From Rhizobiaceae bacterium (GTDB lineage Bacteria > Pseudomonadota > Alphaproteobacteria > Rhizobiales > Rhizobiaceae): DNA of 64,000 bases. Every line of letters begins with the position of its first letter. Within the stretch, counting starts at the first letter, position 1. A program made the position numbers and the translations under genes. Under the pieces are notes generated by a model. It saw nothing but the letters and a program-made list of their open reading frames with translations. It was not told where the DNA came from and ran no database searches. The DNA lies in NCBI GenBank assembly GCA_019635795.1, contig JAHBYV010000011.1:62001-126000 (forward strand). The letters run 5' to 3'. Positions 37,556 to 47,151 of this stretch are shown piece by piece.

Positions 37556-38338
37556 ATGCTTCAGATACGTTCGATCGTTTTCAATGTGGTGTTTTATGTC
37601 AACCTCATCGTGCAGATGCTGGTTTGGGCACCGTTCTATTTTCTGGCGCCGAGAAAGATGGCGTGGATCGTCCCGAAGTTCTGGGCCAATTCCAGCCTCT
37701 GGCTGCATGACAGGATTACCGGAACGCGCAGGGAAATAACCGGTCAGGAAAATCTTCCCGAAGGTTCGTTCATTCTCGCACCGAAACATCAGTCGTTCTG
37801 GGACGTGATGTCCTTTTTTCCCTACCTCGACGACCCGCTTTATATTCTGAAGCGCGAGCTGACATGGATACCTTTGTTCGGCTGGTACATTATGAAGATG
37901 CGGCTGATCCCGGTTAATCGCGGAACGCGGTCGAAGGCGCTGCGTCAGGTTGTGAAGGCGACAAAAGCGGAACTCGCACGCAATCCGCGCCAACTCATCA
38001 TATATCCTGAGGGGACGCGCCGCCCGCCGGGTGCTGAGCCAGTCTATAAATGGGGTATTGTTGAGCTTTACACGCAGCTCAACCTGCCGGTCGTGCCCGT
38101 GGCTCATCAGGCCGGATTATTCTGGCCAAGGCGGAAGTTCTTGCGTTATCCCGGCACGATCCGCGCCGAATTCCTTCCCGCAATCCCTCCGGGACTGGAC
38201 AAGAAAACATTCATGGCGCGGCTGATTGGTGAAACAGAAGCTGCGGCAGATCGCATTCTGATCGAAACTTCCAAAGATGCTGTTAAACCGCCATATCATT
38301 CACCGGCAAAGGAGCGGCTGGCAGAGCTGGAAAAATAA
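37556..38338 (+). CDS. plsC: 1-acyl-sn-glycerol-3-phosphate acyltransferase
   Basis: Inner-membrane enzyme that acylates lysophosphatidic acid to phosphatidic acid. The HX4D motif is in LAPKHQSFWDVM, and IIYPEGTRRPPG is the phosphate-binding block; 260 residues with one or two N-terminal TM segments. The start at 37556 (MLQIRSIVFNVVF) gives the TM directly. Convergent with zapA, two bases between stops. Confidence 0.93.
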   Translation: MLQIRSIVFNVVFYVNLIVQMLVWAPFYFLAPRKMAWIVPKFWANSSLWLHDRITGTRREITGQENLPEGSFILAPKHQSFWDVMSFFPYLDDPLYILKRELTWIPLFGWYIMKMRLIPVNRGTRSKALRQVVKATKAELARNPRQLIIYPEGTRRPPGAEPVYKWGIVELYTQLNLPVVPVAHQAGLFWPRRKFLRYPGTIRAEFLPAIPPGLDKKTFMARLIGETEAAADRILIETSKDAVKPPYHSPAKERLAELEK

Positions 38339-38340
38339 AG

Positions 38341-38706
38341 TCAGCTTTTGCGAACGACCAGTTTCTCCGAGAGCGCTTCCATGCGGGTCGCAAGCCCGGA
38401 AAGAGCGCCAGTCAAGGCTGCATCGCTCTTGTCAGCCTTTTGCAAAGCCTCGTCGCGTGTCTTGCGCAATGTGCTGATTTCGCTCTCCAGCCCCTTCATG
38501 CGCTTCTGGAGTTCAGTCAGCTCGTCCATGACCATGATACCGGCCATTACAGTCAGGCGCTGATCACCGATTTCCCCGAAGGAATCCTTGAGATGGGAAA
38601 CGTAACGGTCAAAGCGTTGGGCAAGATCAATCAGATGTTCTTCCTGACCTTCGTCGCAGGCCATACGATAGGCCTTGCCGTCGATTGTAACCGTAACTTG
38701 CGCCAT
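38341..38706 (-). CDS. zapA: Cell division protein ZapA
   Basis: Cytoplasmic FtsZ-ring stabiliser, 121 residues: an N-terminal ZapA domain (VTVTIDGKAYRMACDEGQEE, then LIDLAQRFDRYVSHL) and a coiled coil (about 65-100). It follows, by 17 bases, a small coiled-coil gene likely made with it. Sits beside tkt, the arrangement seen in many alphaproteobacteria. Confidence 0.93.
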   Translation of the reverse strand: MAQVTVTIDGKAYRMACDEGQEEHLIDLAQRFDRYVSHLKDSFGEIGDQRLTVMAGIMVMDELTELQKRMKGLESEISTLRKTRDEALQKADKSDAALTGALSGLATRMEALSEKLVVRKS

Positions 38707-38723
38707 TACCTTACTCCATACGG

Positions 38724-38996
38724 TCAGCGATCAAGCACAGCCCGGATCGTCTCCATCGCGGTCACCAGCCTGCGCGAGACTTCCTTATTCGTCTCTTCAA
38801 GCCTTTCGGCGCGGGCTTCTGAATTGTCCAGTTCCTGAGCCAGCCGCGCACGATCAGCGTTCATGCGCTGAATTTCGGCATCCGCGTCAGAATAATCCTG
38901 TTCATGCTCCAACCGTGCGTTGGCAGCATGTTCCAGAGCCTCAATGGCTTTTCCCAGACGTGCTATCACTTCCTTGAGCGTGGACTCCCCGGCCAT
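38724..38996 (-). CDS. Small coiled-coil protein, DUF4164 family
   Basis: Ninety-residue protein that is almost one long coiled coil (LKEVIARLGKAIEALEHAAN to the end). DUF4164 proteins are found upstream of zapA in rhizobia and probably share its role at the FtsZ ring (inference from linkage; analogous to ZapB-type partners). The ATG at 38996 (MAGEST) is chosen; the frame is open 21 codons further. A CATGGTT follows with no strong ribosome site. Confidence 0.82.
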   Translation of the reverse strand: MAGESTLKEVIARLGKAIEALEHAANARLEHEQDYSDADAEIQRMNADRARLAQELDNSEARAERLEETNKEVSRRLVTAMETIRAVLDR

Positions 38997-39150
38997 GGTT
39001 CTCCACCCACTCCGAATCGAAACGCGTTCATAATGCGTTACAGGTGAAAGATTAGGCAACAGATTAAACGGCCGTCAATAAACAGCGATGCTCTTTCCCC
39101 TGTTAATCGATTGAGGACGGGAAATCCGGGGCGGTTTGGAGTCGGGTTTT

Positions 39151-39178
39151 GTTGACAGCACCCTTGCAGGTGCTATGA
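39151..39178 (+). promoter_or_regulatory. tkt promoter with inverted repeat in the spacer
   Basis: GTTGAC (39151-39156) and CTATGA (39173-39178) with a 16-base spacer. A perfect inverted repeat AGCACC-N6-GGTGCT (39157-39174) fills the spacer, where a repressor would block polymerase. Confidence 0.5.
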
Positions 39179-39222
39179 ACCCTCCAACCTTTCCAGCCTC
39201 TCAAAAAGACCGGCGTGAGATC

Positions 39223-41211
39223 ATGAGCAACCGCGAAAAACACGACCGCATGGCAAATGCCATCCGCTTCCTCTCCATAGATGCGATCGAAAAGGCCAAT
39301 TCCGGCCACCCCGGTCTGCCTATGGGTTGCGCTGACATAGCAACTGTCCTGTTTACGCGGTTTCTGAAATTTGATCCCAAAGCGCCAAACTGGGCAGACC
39401 GTGATCGCTTCATCCTGTCGGCCGGCCATGGCTCCATGCTGCTTTATTCGCTCCTCTACCTCACCGGTTATGAGGACATGACGATCGACCAGATCCGGAA
39501 TTTCCGCCAACTTGGTTCCAAAACTGCCGGCCACCCGGAATATGGGCATGCAACCGGAATTGAAACCACCACCGGCCCACTGGGGCAGGGGCTGGCAAAT
39601 TCCGTGGGCTTCGCGCTCGCCGAACGCATCATGAATGCCGCTTATGGCGATGATCTGGTGGACCATTATACCTATGTGCTCGCTGGCGACGGCTGCCTTA
39701 TGGAAGGTATCAGCCAGGAGGCAATTTCACTTGCTGGCCATCTCAAGCTGAACAAGCTCATCGTGATTTGGGACGATAACGGCATTTCCATTGATGGTTC
39801 CGTCTCGCTGACCGATTCCACGAACCAACGTCAACGGTTTGAGGCGTCGGGCTGGAATACGCTCGCTTGCGACGGCCATGATCCGGAGGCGATTGCGGCG
39901 GCGCTTGAGGCGGCGAAGAAATCTGACAGGCCGACCCTGATTGCTGCAAAGACGACGATCGGATTTGGCTCGCCGCACAAGGCTGGCACGAACAAGGTGC
40001 ATGGCTCAGCGCTGGGCAAGGATGAAGTCGCTGCTACCCGTGAGGCGCTGGGCTGGAAATATTCGCCATTTGAAGTGCCATCTGACGTTCTGGACGCCTG
40101 GCGCCTGGCCGGGCTGAACGCAGCCAAACCCCGAGCCGATTGGGAAAAGCGCCTTGCGGCCGCTCCTAATGAGAAGCGCGCCGAGTTTGAGCGCCGTATG
40201 CGGGGTGAACTGCCTGGCGATTTCGACGATGCAATCAATGCCTACAAGGAAAAGCTCGTCGCCGAAAAGCCGAAGGTTGCCACGCGTAAGTCGTCTGAAA
40301 TGGCCCTTGAGGTCATTAATGGGGTGGTTCCGGAAACGATCGGCGGCTCTGCTGATTTGACGGGTTCAAACAACACGCGCACCAGCCAGACCGGCGAAAT
40401 AGCGGCTGGCAAGTATGGCAACCGATATGTGCACTACGGCATTCGCGAGCACGGAATGGCCGCAGCAATGAACGGAATGGCGCTTCATGGCGGCGTTATT
40501 CCTTACGGCGGAACATTTCTTTGCTTCTCTGACTATGCGCGCCCGTCGATGCGTCTGGCATCCTTGATGGGCATACGCTCCATCTTCGTCATGACCCATG
40601 ATTCTATCGGTTTGGGAGAAGATGGTCCGACCCACCAGCCCGTGGAGCATATGGCGGCATTGCGCGCGATCCCCAACCATCTGGTGTTCCGTCCTGCCGA
40701 TGCTGTTGAAGCTGCCGAGTGCTGGCAGATTGCGCTGGAAAGCCGCAAGACGCCGTCGACACTGGCGCTCACCCGCCAGAATCTGCCGACGGTTCGCACC
40801 GAAAATAGCAGTGAAAATCTGTGCAGCCGCGGAGCCTACGAATTGGCGAAGGCGGATGGTGAAGCTGCCGTAACAATCTTCGCGACCGGCTCGGAAGTCG
40901 AGATCGCACTTGGCGCGCGTGCTCTGTTGCAGGCTCACGGGCATCCGACGCGTGTAGTTTCGGTTCCCTGCTTCGAATTGTTTGAGGCCCAAAGCGAAGG
41001 CTACAGGCTCGATATTCTGGGTTCGGCTCCGGTCCGGATGGCAATTGAAGCTGGCATTCGTCAGGGATGGGACCGGTTTATCGGCACTGACGGTATTTTT
41101 GTCGGGATGAACGGCTTTGGAGCGAGCGGCGATATAGCTGACCTCTACAAGCATTTCGGAATAACTGCAGAAGCTGCGGCTGCCGCTGCCGAAAAAGTTC
41201 TGCACGGTTAA
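39223..41211 (+). CDS. tkt: Transketolase
   Basis: Thiamine diphosphate enzyme of the pentose phosphate pathway that moves two-carbon units between ketoses and aldoses. ThDP motif [13 protein letters not shown] starts at about residue 150, with IVIWDDN after it; substrate-binding [10 protein letters not shown] (about 25-34) and catalytic-region [17 protein letters not shown] are intact. 662 residues. Start at 39223 ([10 protein letters not shown]) gives the family N-terminus; the frame is open 29 codons further. Head of the tkt-gap-pgk carbon cluster; its cofactor links it to thiBPQ/thiN. Confidence 0.96.
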   Translation: MSNREKHDRMANAIRFLSIDAIEKANSGHPGLPMGCADIATVLFTRFLKFDPKAPNWADRDRFILSAGHGSMLLYSLLYLTGYEDMTIDQIRNFRQLGSKTAGHPEYGHATGIETTTGPLGQGLANSVGFALAERIMNAAYGDDLVDHYTYVLAGDGCLMEGISQEAISLAGHLKLNKLIVIWDDNGISIDGSVSLTDSTNQRQRFEASGWNTLACDGHDPEAIAAALEAAKKSDRPTLIAAKTTIGFGSPHKAGTNKVHGSALGKDEVAATREALGWKYSPFEVPSDVLDAWRLAGLNAAKPRADWEKRLAAAPNEKRAEFERRMRGELPGDFDDAINAYKEKLVAEKPKVATRKSSEMALEVINGVVPETIGGSADLTGSNNTRTSQTGEIAAGKYGNRYVHYGIREHGMAAAMNGMALHGGVIPYGGTFLCFSDYARPSMRLASLMGIRSIFVMTHDSIGLGEDGPTHQPVEHMAALRAIPNHLVFRPADAVEAAECWQIALESRKTPSTLALTRQNLPTVRTENSSENLCSRGAYELAKADGEAAVTIFATGSEVEIALGARALLQAHGHPTRVVSVPCFELFEAQSEGYRLDILGSAPVRMAIEAGIRQGWDRFIGTDGIFVGMNGFGASGDIADLYKHFGITAEAAAAAAEKVLHG

Positions 41212-41277
41212 GCGCATTGATTGCAATTCAGCCCTGTCGGTTGTGGCGGCAGGGGTCTATCTCCCAAGGAGGATTTC

Positions 41278-42288
41278 ATGGCTGTAAGAGTAGCGATTAA
41301 CGGGTTCGGTCGCATCGGGCGCAATATTGTTCGGGCGATCTACGAGTCGGGCCGCAAGGACATCGATGTCGTGGCTGTCAATGATCTCGGACCGGTTGAA
41401 ACCAATGCGCATCTCATGCGCTATGACAGTGTGCATGGCCGTTTCCCGCACGAAGTTTCTGTGAAGGGTGATACGATCAGCGTCGGTTCGGAAAGCTTCA
41501 AGGTTACGGCAATCAAGGACCCGTCACAGCTTCCCTGGAAAGAACTTGGCATTGACATCGCCCTTGAGTGTACCGGTATCTTCACGGCGCGCGATAAGGC
41601 TGCAGCTCATCTCACCGCCGGCGCCAAGCGCGTGATCGTTTCGGCACCTGCTGACGGCGCTGATTTCACAGTGGTTTACGGCGTCAATCACGACCAGCTT
41701 TCAAAAGATCACGTCGTTATCTCCAACGCGTCCTGCACGACCAACTGTCTCGCGCCGATGGCGAAGATCCTGCACGACACGGTCGGCATCGAAAAGGGCA
41801 TGATGACGACGATCCACTCCTATACGGGTGATCAGCCGACACTGGATACGCTGCACAAGGATTTGTATCGCGCGCGCGCTGCTGCCCTGTCGCAGATTCC
41901 GACCTCGACAGGTGCGGCGAAGGCAATTGGCCTGGTGCTGCCTGAGCTGAAGGGCAAGCTGGACGGAATTTCCATTCGTGTTCCGACGCCTAACGTTTCC
42001 GTTGTCGATCTGAAGTTTATCGCCAAGCGCGACACGACCGCCGAAGAGCTGAACGAAGCAATGATTGCTGCTGCAGCCAATGGCCCGCTCAAGGGCGTAT
42101 TCAACGTCACGCACGACCCGAACGTTTCCATCGACTTCAACCATGACCCGCATTCCTCGACCGTTGCGCTTGACCAAACCAAGGTTATGGGCGGCAATCT
42201 GGTTTCGGTTCTGTCGTGGTACGATAATGAATGGGGTTTCTCGAACCGCATGGCCGATACGGCTGTGGCCTTCGCCAAGACCATCTAG
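41278..42288 (+). CDS. gap: Glyceraldehyde-3-phosphate dehydrogenase, type I
   Basis: Oxidises G3P to 1,3-bisphosphoglycerate. The NAD-binding start NGFGRIGRN and catalytic SNASCTTNC (Cys153) are present; 336 residues. AAGGAGG sits eight bases before the ATG at 41278, fixing the start. It lies 66 bases after tkt and is ended by a clear terminator, so tkt-gap may be one transcript. Confidence 0.97.
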   Translation: MAVRVAINGFGRIGRNIVRAIYESGRKDIDVVAVNDLGPVETNAHLMRYDSVHGRFPHEVSVKGDTISVGSESFKVTAIKDPSQLPWKELGIDIALECTGIFTARDKAAAHLTAGAKRVIVSAPADGADFTVVYGVNHDQLSKDHVVISNASCTTNCLAPMAKILHDTVGIEKGMMTTIHSYTGDQPTLDTLHKDLYRARAAALSQIPTSTGAAKAIGLVLPELKGKLDGISIRVPTPNVSVVDLKFIAKRDTTAEELNEAMIAAAANGPLKGVFNVTHDPNVSIDFNHDPHSSTVALDQTKVMGGNLVSVLSWYDNEWGFSNRMADTAVAFAKTI

Positions 42289-42321
42289 GACAAGGGGCGC
42301 AAGCCTCCATATTTGAAAAGG

Positions 42322-42346
42322 CGGGGGGCAGTGCCTCCCGTTTTTT
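42322..42346 (+). terminator. Intrinsic terminator after gap
   Basis: CGGGGGGC-AGTG... pairing with GCCTCCCG (one G-T wobble), followed by six T. Confidence 0.88.
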
Positions 42347-42442
42347 GTTGGCTGGCCTGACTATGTGATGCCGGGGGAATTCGCTTCATGGCGCTCAGTT
42401 GCGTGCGAAGTGTTGAGTTTTCTGCGCGATGCGTGGCATCAG

Positions 42443-42471
42443 CTTGAATCACGCACATGTGCTTGTATTGT
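42443..42471 (+). promoter_or_regulatory. pgk promoter with palindrome
   Basis: CTTGAA (42443-42448), 17-base spacer, TATTGT (42466-42471), 25 bases before pgk. The spacer has the perfect palindrome GCACATGTGC (42453-42462), an operator-like place. Confidence 0.45.
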
Positions 42472-42496
42472 CGCCACTGAATTACAGGAGAGACTG

Positions 42497-43696
42497 ATGG
42501 CGCGTTTCAGAACGCTTGACGACATTGGAGATGTGAAGGGGAAGCGCATCCTGGTTCGCGTGGACCTGAATGTGCCAATGGAAGATGGCAAGGTGAGCGA
42601 TCTGACGCGTATCGAACGCGTTGCTCCAACCATCCTTGAACTGTCTGGCAAGGAGGCCAAGGTCATTTTGCTGGCTCACTTTGGCAGGCCAAAGGATGGG
42701 CCGAATCCAGCTCTTTCGCTTGAGCCGATTGCGCGCGCTGCGAGCGATGTTTTTGGTCGTCAAGTTGCTTTCGTTGGTGATTGCATTGGCGAAAAAGCGC
42801 GAGGGGCAATCTTTTCGCTTAACCCGGGTGACGTTCTGCTTCTGGAAAATACCCGCTTCTACAAGGGGGAGGAGAAGAACGATCCCGAGTTTGCAAAGCA
42901 ACTGGCCGCAGACGGCGACATTTATGTCAACGATGCTTTCTCGGCGGCGCATCGCGCTCATGCTTCCACCGAGGGGCTGGCGCATTTGTTGCCGGCCTAT
43001 GCCGGGCGCACCATGCAGGCCGAGCTTGAGGCGCTGGAGAAGGGCCTTGGAAACCCGGCAAAGCCGGTCGTGGCTATTGTGGGCGGCGCTAAGGTTTCGA
43101 CCAAGATCGATCTCTTGATGAACCTCGTCAAGAAGGTTGATGCATTGGTGATCGGCGGCGGCATGGCGAATACTTTTCTTGCCGCCCGCGGCGTTGATGT
43201 GGGCAAATCGCTATGCGAACACGATCTGGCCGCGACAGCCAAGCAGATCATGATCGAGGCCGCAGGTGCTGGGTGCGCGATTATCCTGCCGTCGGATGCT
43301 GTCATTGCCCGAGAGTTCAAGGCAGGCGCGGCAAATGAGATCGTTTCAGTGGATGCCGTACCGGCCGATGCCATGATTCTCGATGTCGGTCCCAATACGA
43401 TTGGCACGATCAACGGCTGGATCGACCGGGCAGAAACGCTCGTGTGGAACGGGCCGCTGGGCGCTTTCGAAATTGATCCTTTCGACAAGGCAACTGTTGC
43501 CGCTGCAAAACATGCTGCGAGCCGCACCAAGGCTGGAAAGCTTGTTTCTGTGGCAGGCGGTGGTGATACGGTAGCAGCGCTAAACCATGCGGGCGTTGCA
43601 GATGATTTCACCTACGTTTCGACTGCTGGCGGTGCCTTCCTCGAATGGATGGAAGGCAAGGAGCTTCCCGGCGTTGAAGTCCTGAAGCTCAAGTAA
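42497..43696 (+). CDS. pgk: Phosphoglycerate kinase
   Basis: Glycolytic and gluconeogenic enzyme forming ATP from 1,3-bisphosphoglycerate. [13 protein letters not shown] (residues 20-33) and the Gly-rich [11 protein letters not shown] near the C-terminus are signatures; 399 residues. CAGGAGAGACTG precedes the ATG at 42497. The frame is open 44 codons upstream, which is unsupported. It follows gap but has its own promoter after the gap terminator. Confidence 0.96.
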   Translation: MARFRTLDDIGDVKGKRILVRVDLNVPMEDGKVSDLTRIERVAPTILELSGKEAKVILLAHFGRPKDGPNPALSLEPIARAASDVFGRQVAFVGDCIGEKARGAIFSLNPGDVLLLENTRFYKGEEKNDPEFAKQLAADGDIYVNDAFSAAHRAHASTEGLAHLLPAYAGRTMQAELEALEKGLGNPAKPVVAIVGGAKVSTKIDLLMNLVKKVDALVIGGGMANTFLAARGVDVGKSLCEHDLAATAKQIMIEAAGAGCAIILPSDAVIAREFKAGAANEIVSVDAVPADAMILDVGPNTIGTINGWIDRAETLVWNGPLGAFEIDPFDKATVAAAKHAASRTKAGKLVSVAGGGDTVAALNHAGVADDFTYVSTAGGAFLEWMEGKELPGVEVLKLK

Positions 43697-43701
43697 GCGC
43701 T

Positions 43702-43866
43702 TCATGCGCCCCAATGTCCGATCGCGGCGGTCAGCGAGATGGCCGCGATCGCAATCAGGGCCAGTTTCCAGAAATCCGTTCGCTTGCGCAATCCCGGCAG
43801 TCCGAGCGGCTTGACGATCTGGATTGCCATCAGCACCAGCATCAAGAGTGAAAAAGCTTTTGACAT
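43702..43866 (-). CDS. Small membrane protein of unknown function (54 residues)
   Basis: Encoded between pgk and prpE on the opposite strand. It starts MSKAFSLLMLVLMAIQIVKP and ends ALIAIAAISLTAAIGHWGA, giving two hydrophobic segments joined by a basic stretch (GLRKRTDFW). The amphipathic hairpin pattern and a clean stop are consistent with a real small membrane protein, but no Shine-Dalgarno is seen and I do not recognise a family. An in-frame TGA lies 21 bases upstream, so it starts at this ATG or further in. Confidence 0.55.
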   Translation of the reverse strand: MSKAFSLLMLVLMAIQIVKPLGLPGLRKRTDFWKLALIAIAAISLTAAIGHWGA

Positions 43867-43985
43867 AATGCGTTTTGAGCAAGTTCAAACGCGCGTGTCA
43901 AAGGCCTTGTCATGTGACGAATGGCTGATGGACGAAGGTTGGTCTTAAGGTCTAAATACCGCTCGCACCTTGAGAGGAGTGAGCG

Positions 43986-45890
43986 ATGTCGTCCCGATAT
44001 TTCGATGTTTATGCAGAATGGCAACGTGATCCGGAAGGATTTTGGGCCAAAGCAGCGGCGGACATCGATTGGTTCAAGTCTTGGGACAAGCTGTTTGACG
44101 AAAATGCAGGAGTGTACGGGCAGTGGTTCGCCGGCGCACAGTGCAACACCTGCTACAACGCTGTTGATCGACATGTCGTCTACGGCAGGGCAGACCAGCC
44201 TGCGCTGATTTACGACAGTGCCATGACCGGCACCAAGCAGACTTACACATATGCTGAGTTGAAGCAGGAGGTGGTCGCGCTGGCGTCCGTGCTGAAGAAC
44301 ATGGGCGTTCGCAAAGGCGACCGGGTTATCATTTACATGCCGATGATCCCGCAGGCCGTTTTTGCCATGCTCGCCTGCGCACGTCTTGGGGCCATTCATT
44401 CGGTCGTGTTTGGTGGTTTTGCAGCGCGCGAACTTGCCACGCGTATTGACGACGCCAAGCCGGACGTCATCGTTTCAGCATCCTGCGGGCTGGAGCCGGG
44501 TCGTGTGGTTGCCTACAAGCCGCTTCTCGATGGCGCAATTGAAATGGCGCACCATGAAGTGAAGCGCTGCCTTATCGTGCAGCGCCCGCAACTCGGTTGT
44601 GAGCTCATAGAAGGACGTGATCTTGACTATGCGGATCAGTTAGCCCGCGAACGGGCGGCCGGAGCCAATGTCGATTGCGTTCCTGTTGCGGCAACTGATC
44701 CGCTCTACATTTTGTACACATCTGGCACGACGGGCCAGCCAAAGGGCGTTGTTCGCGACAATGGCGGGCACATGGTCATGCTCAAATGGTCAATGCAGAA
44801 CGAGTTCGGCATCTCGCCGGGCGAGGTGTTCTGGGCTGCCTCGGATGTCGGCTGGGTGGTCGGCCACTCCTACATTGTTTACGCGCCCTTGTTGCATGGC
44901 TGTACGACCGTATTGTTTGAAGGCAAGCCGGTCGGCACTCCAGATGCGGGAACCTTCTGGCGGGTGATTGAAGAGCATGATGTTGTTGCGCTGTTCACCG
45001 CGCCAACGGCGTTTCGTGCAATTCGCAAGGATGATCCTGATGGCGAGTTTATCGCCAGGCATGATCTTTCCAGATTCCGGACGTTGTTTCTGGCCGGAGA
45101 ACGTGCTGACCCCGACACAATCAAATGGGCCGAGCGGCAACTTGACCGCCCGGTGATCGACCATTGGTGGCAGACGGAAACGGGCGCTCCGATCAGCCAG
45201 AACCCGATTGGCCTCGGACAATTGCCGGTCAAATATGGCTCGCCCTGTGTGCCGATGCCCGGTTTCGACGTTCAGGTGCTTGATGATGCGGGCCATGAAG
45301 TTCCCAACGGCACTCTTGGCAATGTGGTCATTAAACTGCCCCTGCCACCCGGCTGCCTGCCAACGCTTTGGAACGCAGATGAGCGTTTCTACAACACCTA
45401 TCTCGCTGAATTTCCAGGCTATTACAAAACTGCGGATGCCGGGATTATCGACGAGGACGGCTATCTGTTCATCATGGCGCGCACGGATGATATCATAAAT
45501 GTTGCAGGGCACCGGCTATCGACTGGCGGCATGGAAGAGGTGCTGGCGGAACATCCTGATGTTGCAGAATGCGCGGTTATCGGAATTGCCGATGACATGA
45601 AGGGCCAGTTGCCTCTCGGCTTCGTTGTGCTGAATGGCAAGGTGGCGCGCGAATTCGAGCTGATTGAACGTGAAATCGTTCAACTCGTGCGTGAAAGGAT
45701 TGGCCCTGTTGCTGCGCTCAAGACGATCGTTTCCATCAAACGACTTCCCAAGACACGTTCGGGCAAGATTTTGCGTGCAACGATGCAGAAGATCGCCGAC
45801 CGGGAAGACTGGAAAATGCCGGCGACGATTGATGATCCGATCATTCTTGAGGAGATAACGATTGCGCTCAAGGAGCGCGGTCTGGGGTAG
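43986..45890 (+). CDS. prpE: Propionyl-CoA synthetase (acyl-CoA synthetase, PrpE type)
   Basis: AMP-forming ligase activating propionate (perhaps acetate or other short acids) to its CoA ester. The adenylate motif YTSGTTGQPKGVVRD, the WWQTETGAP motif and the C-terminal lysine in KTRSGKILR are present. The start MSSRYFDVYAEWQRDPEGFW matches PrpE rather than Acs. 634 residues. AGAGGAGTGAGCG precedes the ATG. No methylcitrate genes nearby; propionyl-CoA would go to the methylmalonyl route, which needs the cobalamin made with CobST (inference). Confidence 0.9.
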   Translation: MSSRYFDVYAEWQRDPEGFWAKAAADIDWFKSWDKLFDENAGVYGQWFAGAQCNTCYNAVDRHVVYGRADQPALIYDSAMTGTKQTYTYAELKQEVVALASVLKNMGVRKGDRVIIYMPMIPQAVFAMLACARLGAIHSVVFGGFAARELATRIDDAKPDVIVSASCGLEPGRVVAYKPLLDGAIEMAHHEVKRCLIVQRPQLGCELIEGRDLDYADQLARERAAGANVDCVPVAATDPLYILYTSGTTGQPKGVVRDNGGHMVMLKWSMQNEFGISPGEVFWAASDVGWVVGHSYIVYAPLLHGCTTVLFEGKPVGTPDAGTFWRVIEEHDVVALFTAPTAFRAIRKDDPDGEFIARHDLSRFRTLFLAGERADPDTIKWAERQLDRPVIDHWWQTETGAPISQNPIGLGQLPVKYGSPCVPMPGFDVQVLDDAGHEVPNGTLGNVVIKLPLPPGCLPTLWNADERFYNTYLAEFPGYYKTADAGIIDEDGYLFIMARTDDIINVAGHRLSTGGMEEVLAEHPDVAECAVIGIADDMKGQLPLGFVVLNGKVAREFELIEREIVQLVRERIGPVAALKTIVSIKRLPKTRSGKILRATMQKIADREDWKMPATIDDPIILEEITIALKERGLG

Positions 45891-45965
45891 TCCATACCAC
45901 GACACACCGGGGAGGGTTTCACGTTTTCCTGCCTCGGCGGGATAAAAGTTCACATTCTGTTCACG

Positions 45966-45989
45966 CTGCTGACTCAGGGCTGTCAGGAG
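45966..45989 (+). promoter_or_regulatory. Candidate WYL-regulator operator, copy 1
   Basis: CTGCTGACT-N6-TGTCAGGAG: right arm identical to copy 2 (46353-46376) and left arm differs at two of nine bases. It lies 41-64 bases before the DUF1127-like gene. Confidence 0.55.
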
Positions 45990-46029
45990 CACTGTGCGAT
46001 AGTGCCTTCCAATTCAGGAGGCACCCGAA

Positions 46030-46359
46030 ATGTCAGCTTTTATCCTCAAGCCGTTTGCCGCTGTTGTTCGCATCGTGCGGACAATGAAAATCCAAAGGGA
46101 GCAATTCAGATCGCAGCGCGCGCTCGACAGCTTGCCGCTGCATGTGCGCAAGGATATCGGTTGGCCCGACCGTTACCTCGCCCCGGAAGCACGTATTCAA
46201 CCCGAAGATTGGGAAAAGTTGACGAAGCGGAATATCGATCTTGAGTGCACAATAGTGCCATTGCCGGAAAAGCGCGCAGCTACACGTCATTTGAGCGACC
46301 AAGAAAACGCCGAAATGATCCGTAACTATAAGAGCGAAGCTTACGCCAAAGCCTCCTGA
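46030..46359 (+). CDS. DUF1127-like small protein
   Basis: A 109-residue, moderately basic protein. Residues about 15-50 (RTMKIQREQFRSQRALDSLP) resemble the DUF1127/YjiS region of short arginine-rich proteins linked to RNA binding and stress or phosphate metabolism in alphaproteobacteria; the rest is unique. A GGAGG ribosome site sits 12 bases upstream. An operator-like inverted repeat lies before it and another overlaps its stop codon, just upstream of the WYL regulator. Likely regulated by that protein; function unknown. Confidence 0.75.
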   Translation: MSAFILKPFAAVVRIVRTMKIQREQFRSQRALDSLPLHVRKDIGWPDRYLAPEARIQPEDWEKLTKRNIDLECTIVPLPEKRAATRHLSDQENAEMIRNYKSEAYAKAS

Positions 46360-46376
46360 CAGTATGTTGTCAGGAG
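46353..46376 (+). promoter_or_regulatory. Candidate WYL-regulator operator, copy 2
   Basis: Perfect inverted repeat CTCCTGACA-N6-TGTCAGGAG, overlapping the stop of the DUF1127-like gene and 50 bases before the regulator start. YafY-type WYL regulators are known to bind such TGACA-N6-TGTCA sites. Confidence 0.65.
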
Positions 46377-46390
46377 CGTTGTGGCATGTT

Positions 46391-46406
46391 GCACAGTTCA
46401 CTGTGC
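46391..46406 (+). repeat. Second palindrome in front of the WYL regulator
   Basis: GCACAGT-TC-ACTGTGC, perfect inverted repeat 20 bases upstream of the ribosome site; ACTGTGC also follows operator copy 1 at 45991-45997. Confidence 0.45.
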
Positions 46407-46425
46407 CGGATCGATGGAGGGGAAA

Positions 46426-47145
46426 ATGCGGCGAGCTGACAGATTGTTTCAGATCGTCCAGCACTTTCGCGGCGGACGTTTGGTAACGGCGCAAAAGCTG
46501 GGGCAATGGCTCGAAGTATCAGAACGCACGATCTATCGCGATATTGCCGATTTGCAGGCGAGTGGCGTTCCGATCGATGGCGAGGCGGGCGTCGGCTATA
46601 TGATGAGGGAAGGGTTCGACCTTCCGCCCCTTATGTTTACACGAGATGAGATTGTGGCGCTGGTGGCAGGCGCGCGGATGGTGCGCGCGTTTGGCGGCGC
46701 GGCGATGGCGCGGGCAGCTGAAGAGGCACTCGTCAAGATCGGCTCCGTTCTGCCGGACCATGAGAAAGCGCGCATAGAGCGCACTGAGATACATTCGCCG
46801 ATGTGGGTTGTCTCGGATTCAGATCGTAAGGTCATTGATGCTCTCGAACGCGCGGTGGAGGAGCGCAAAGTTCTCATGCTGAAATATCGCGACGAATCCG
46901 GACAGTCATCGTCGCGCGATGTCCGCCCGCTAGGCTTGTGGTTTTGGGGAAGAGTGTGGACGTTAGTGGCATGGTGCGAAATGCGGGAGGATTTTCGAAC
47001 CTTCCGCATCGACCGGGTCGAATCGCTTGCTTGTTCTGGCCGCACGTTCAAGCCTGAGCGCGGCCGGCAGCTTGGCGATTTTTATCGGGCAATGGAGCAA
47101 AGCGAAGTGCGCGACGGCATGGGCCGTCGCAACTATTACGCCTGA
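46426..47145 (+). CDS. YafY-type transcriptional regulator (HTH plus WYL domain)
   Basis: A 239-residue regulator: an N-terminal winged HTH_11 (about residues 5-55, LGQWLEVSERTIYRDIADLQ) and a C-terminal WYL domain (about 140-235) with the motif LVAWCEMREDFRTFRIDRV. Such proteins often sense nucleic acid ligands or damage signals. GGAGGGG precedes the ATG at 46426. It probably regulates itself and the DUF1127-like gene through the paired operators. Convergent with trcR, six bases apart. Confidence 0.88.
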   Translation: MRRADRLFQIVQHFRGGRLVTAQKLGQWLEVSERTIYRDIADLQASGVPIDGEAGVGYMMREGFDLPPLMFTRDEIVALVAGARMVRAFGGAAMARAAEEALVKIGSVLPDHEKARIERTEIHSPMWVVSDSDRKVIDALERAVEERKVLMLKYRDESGQSSSRDVRPLGLWFWGRVWTLVAWCEMREDFRTFRIDRVESLACSGRTFKPERGRQLGDFYRAMEQSEVRDGMGRRNYYA

Positions 47146-47151
47146 ATCGAC

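Noticed and set aside
37442-38107. 221-residue minus-strand frame opposite plsC
   Set aside because: Covers the conserved HX4D acyltransferase core on the other strand; product has no recognisable domain.
43580-43888. 102-residue minus-strand frame between pgk and prpE
   Set aside because: Overlaps the pgk C-terminus and is in another frame than the 54-residue two-TM protein, which looks far more protein-like.
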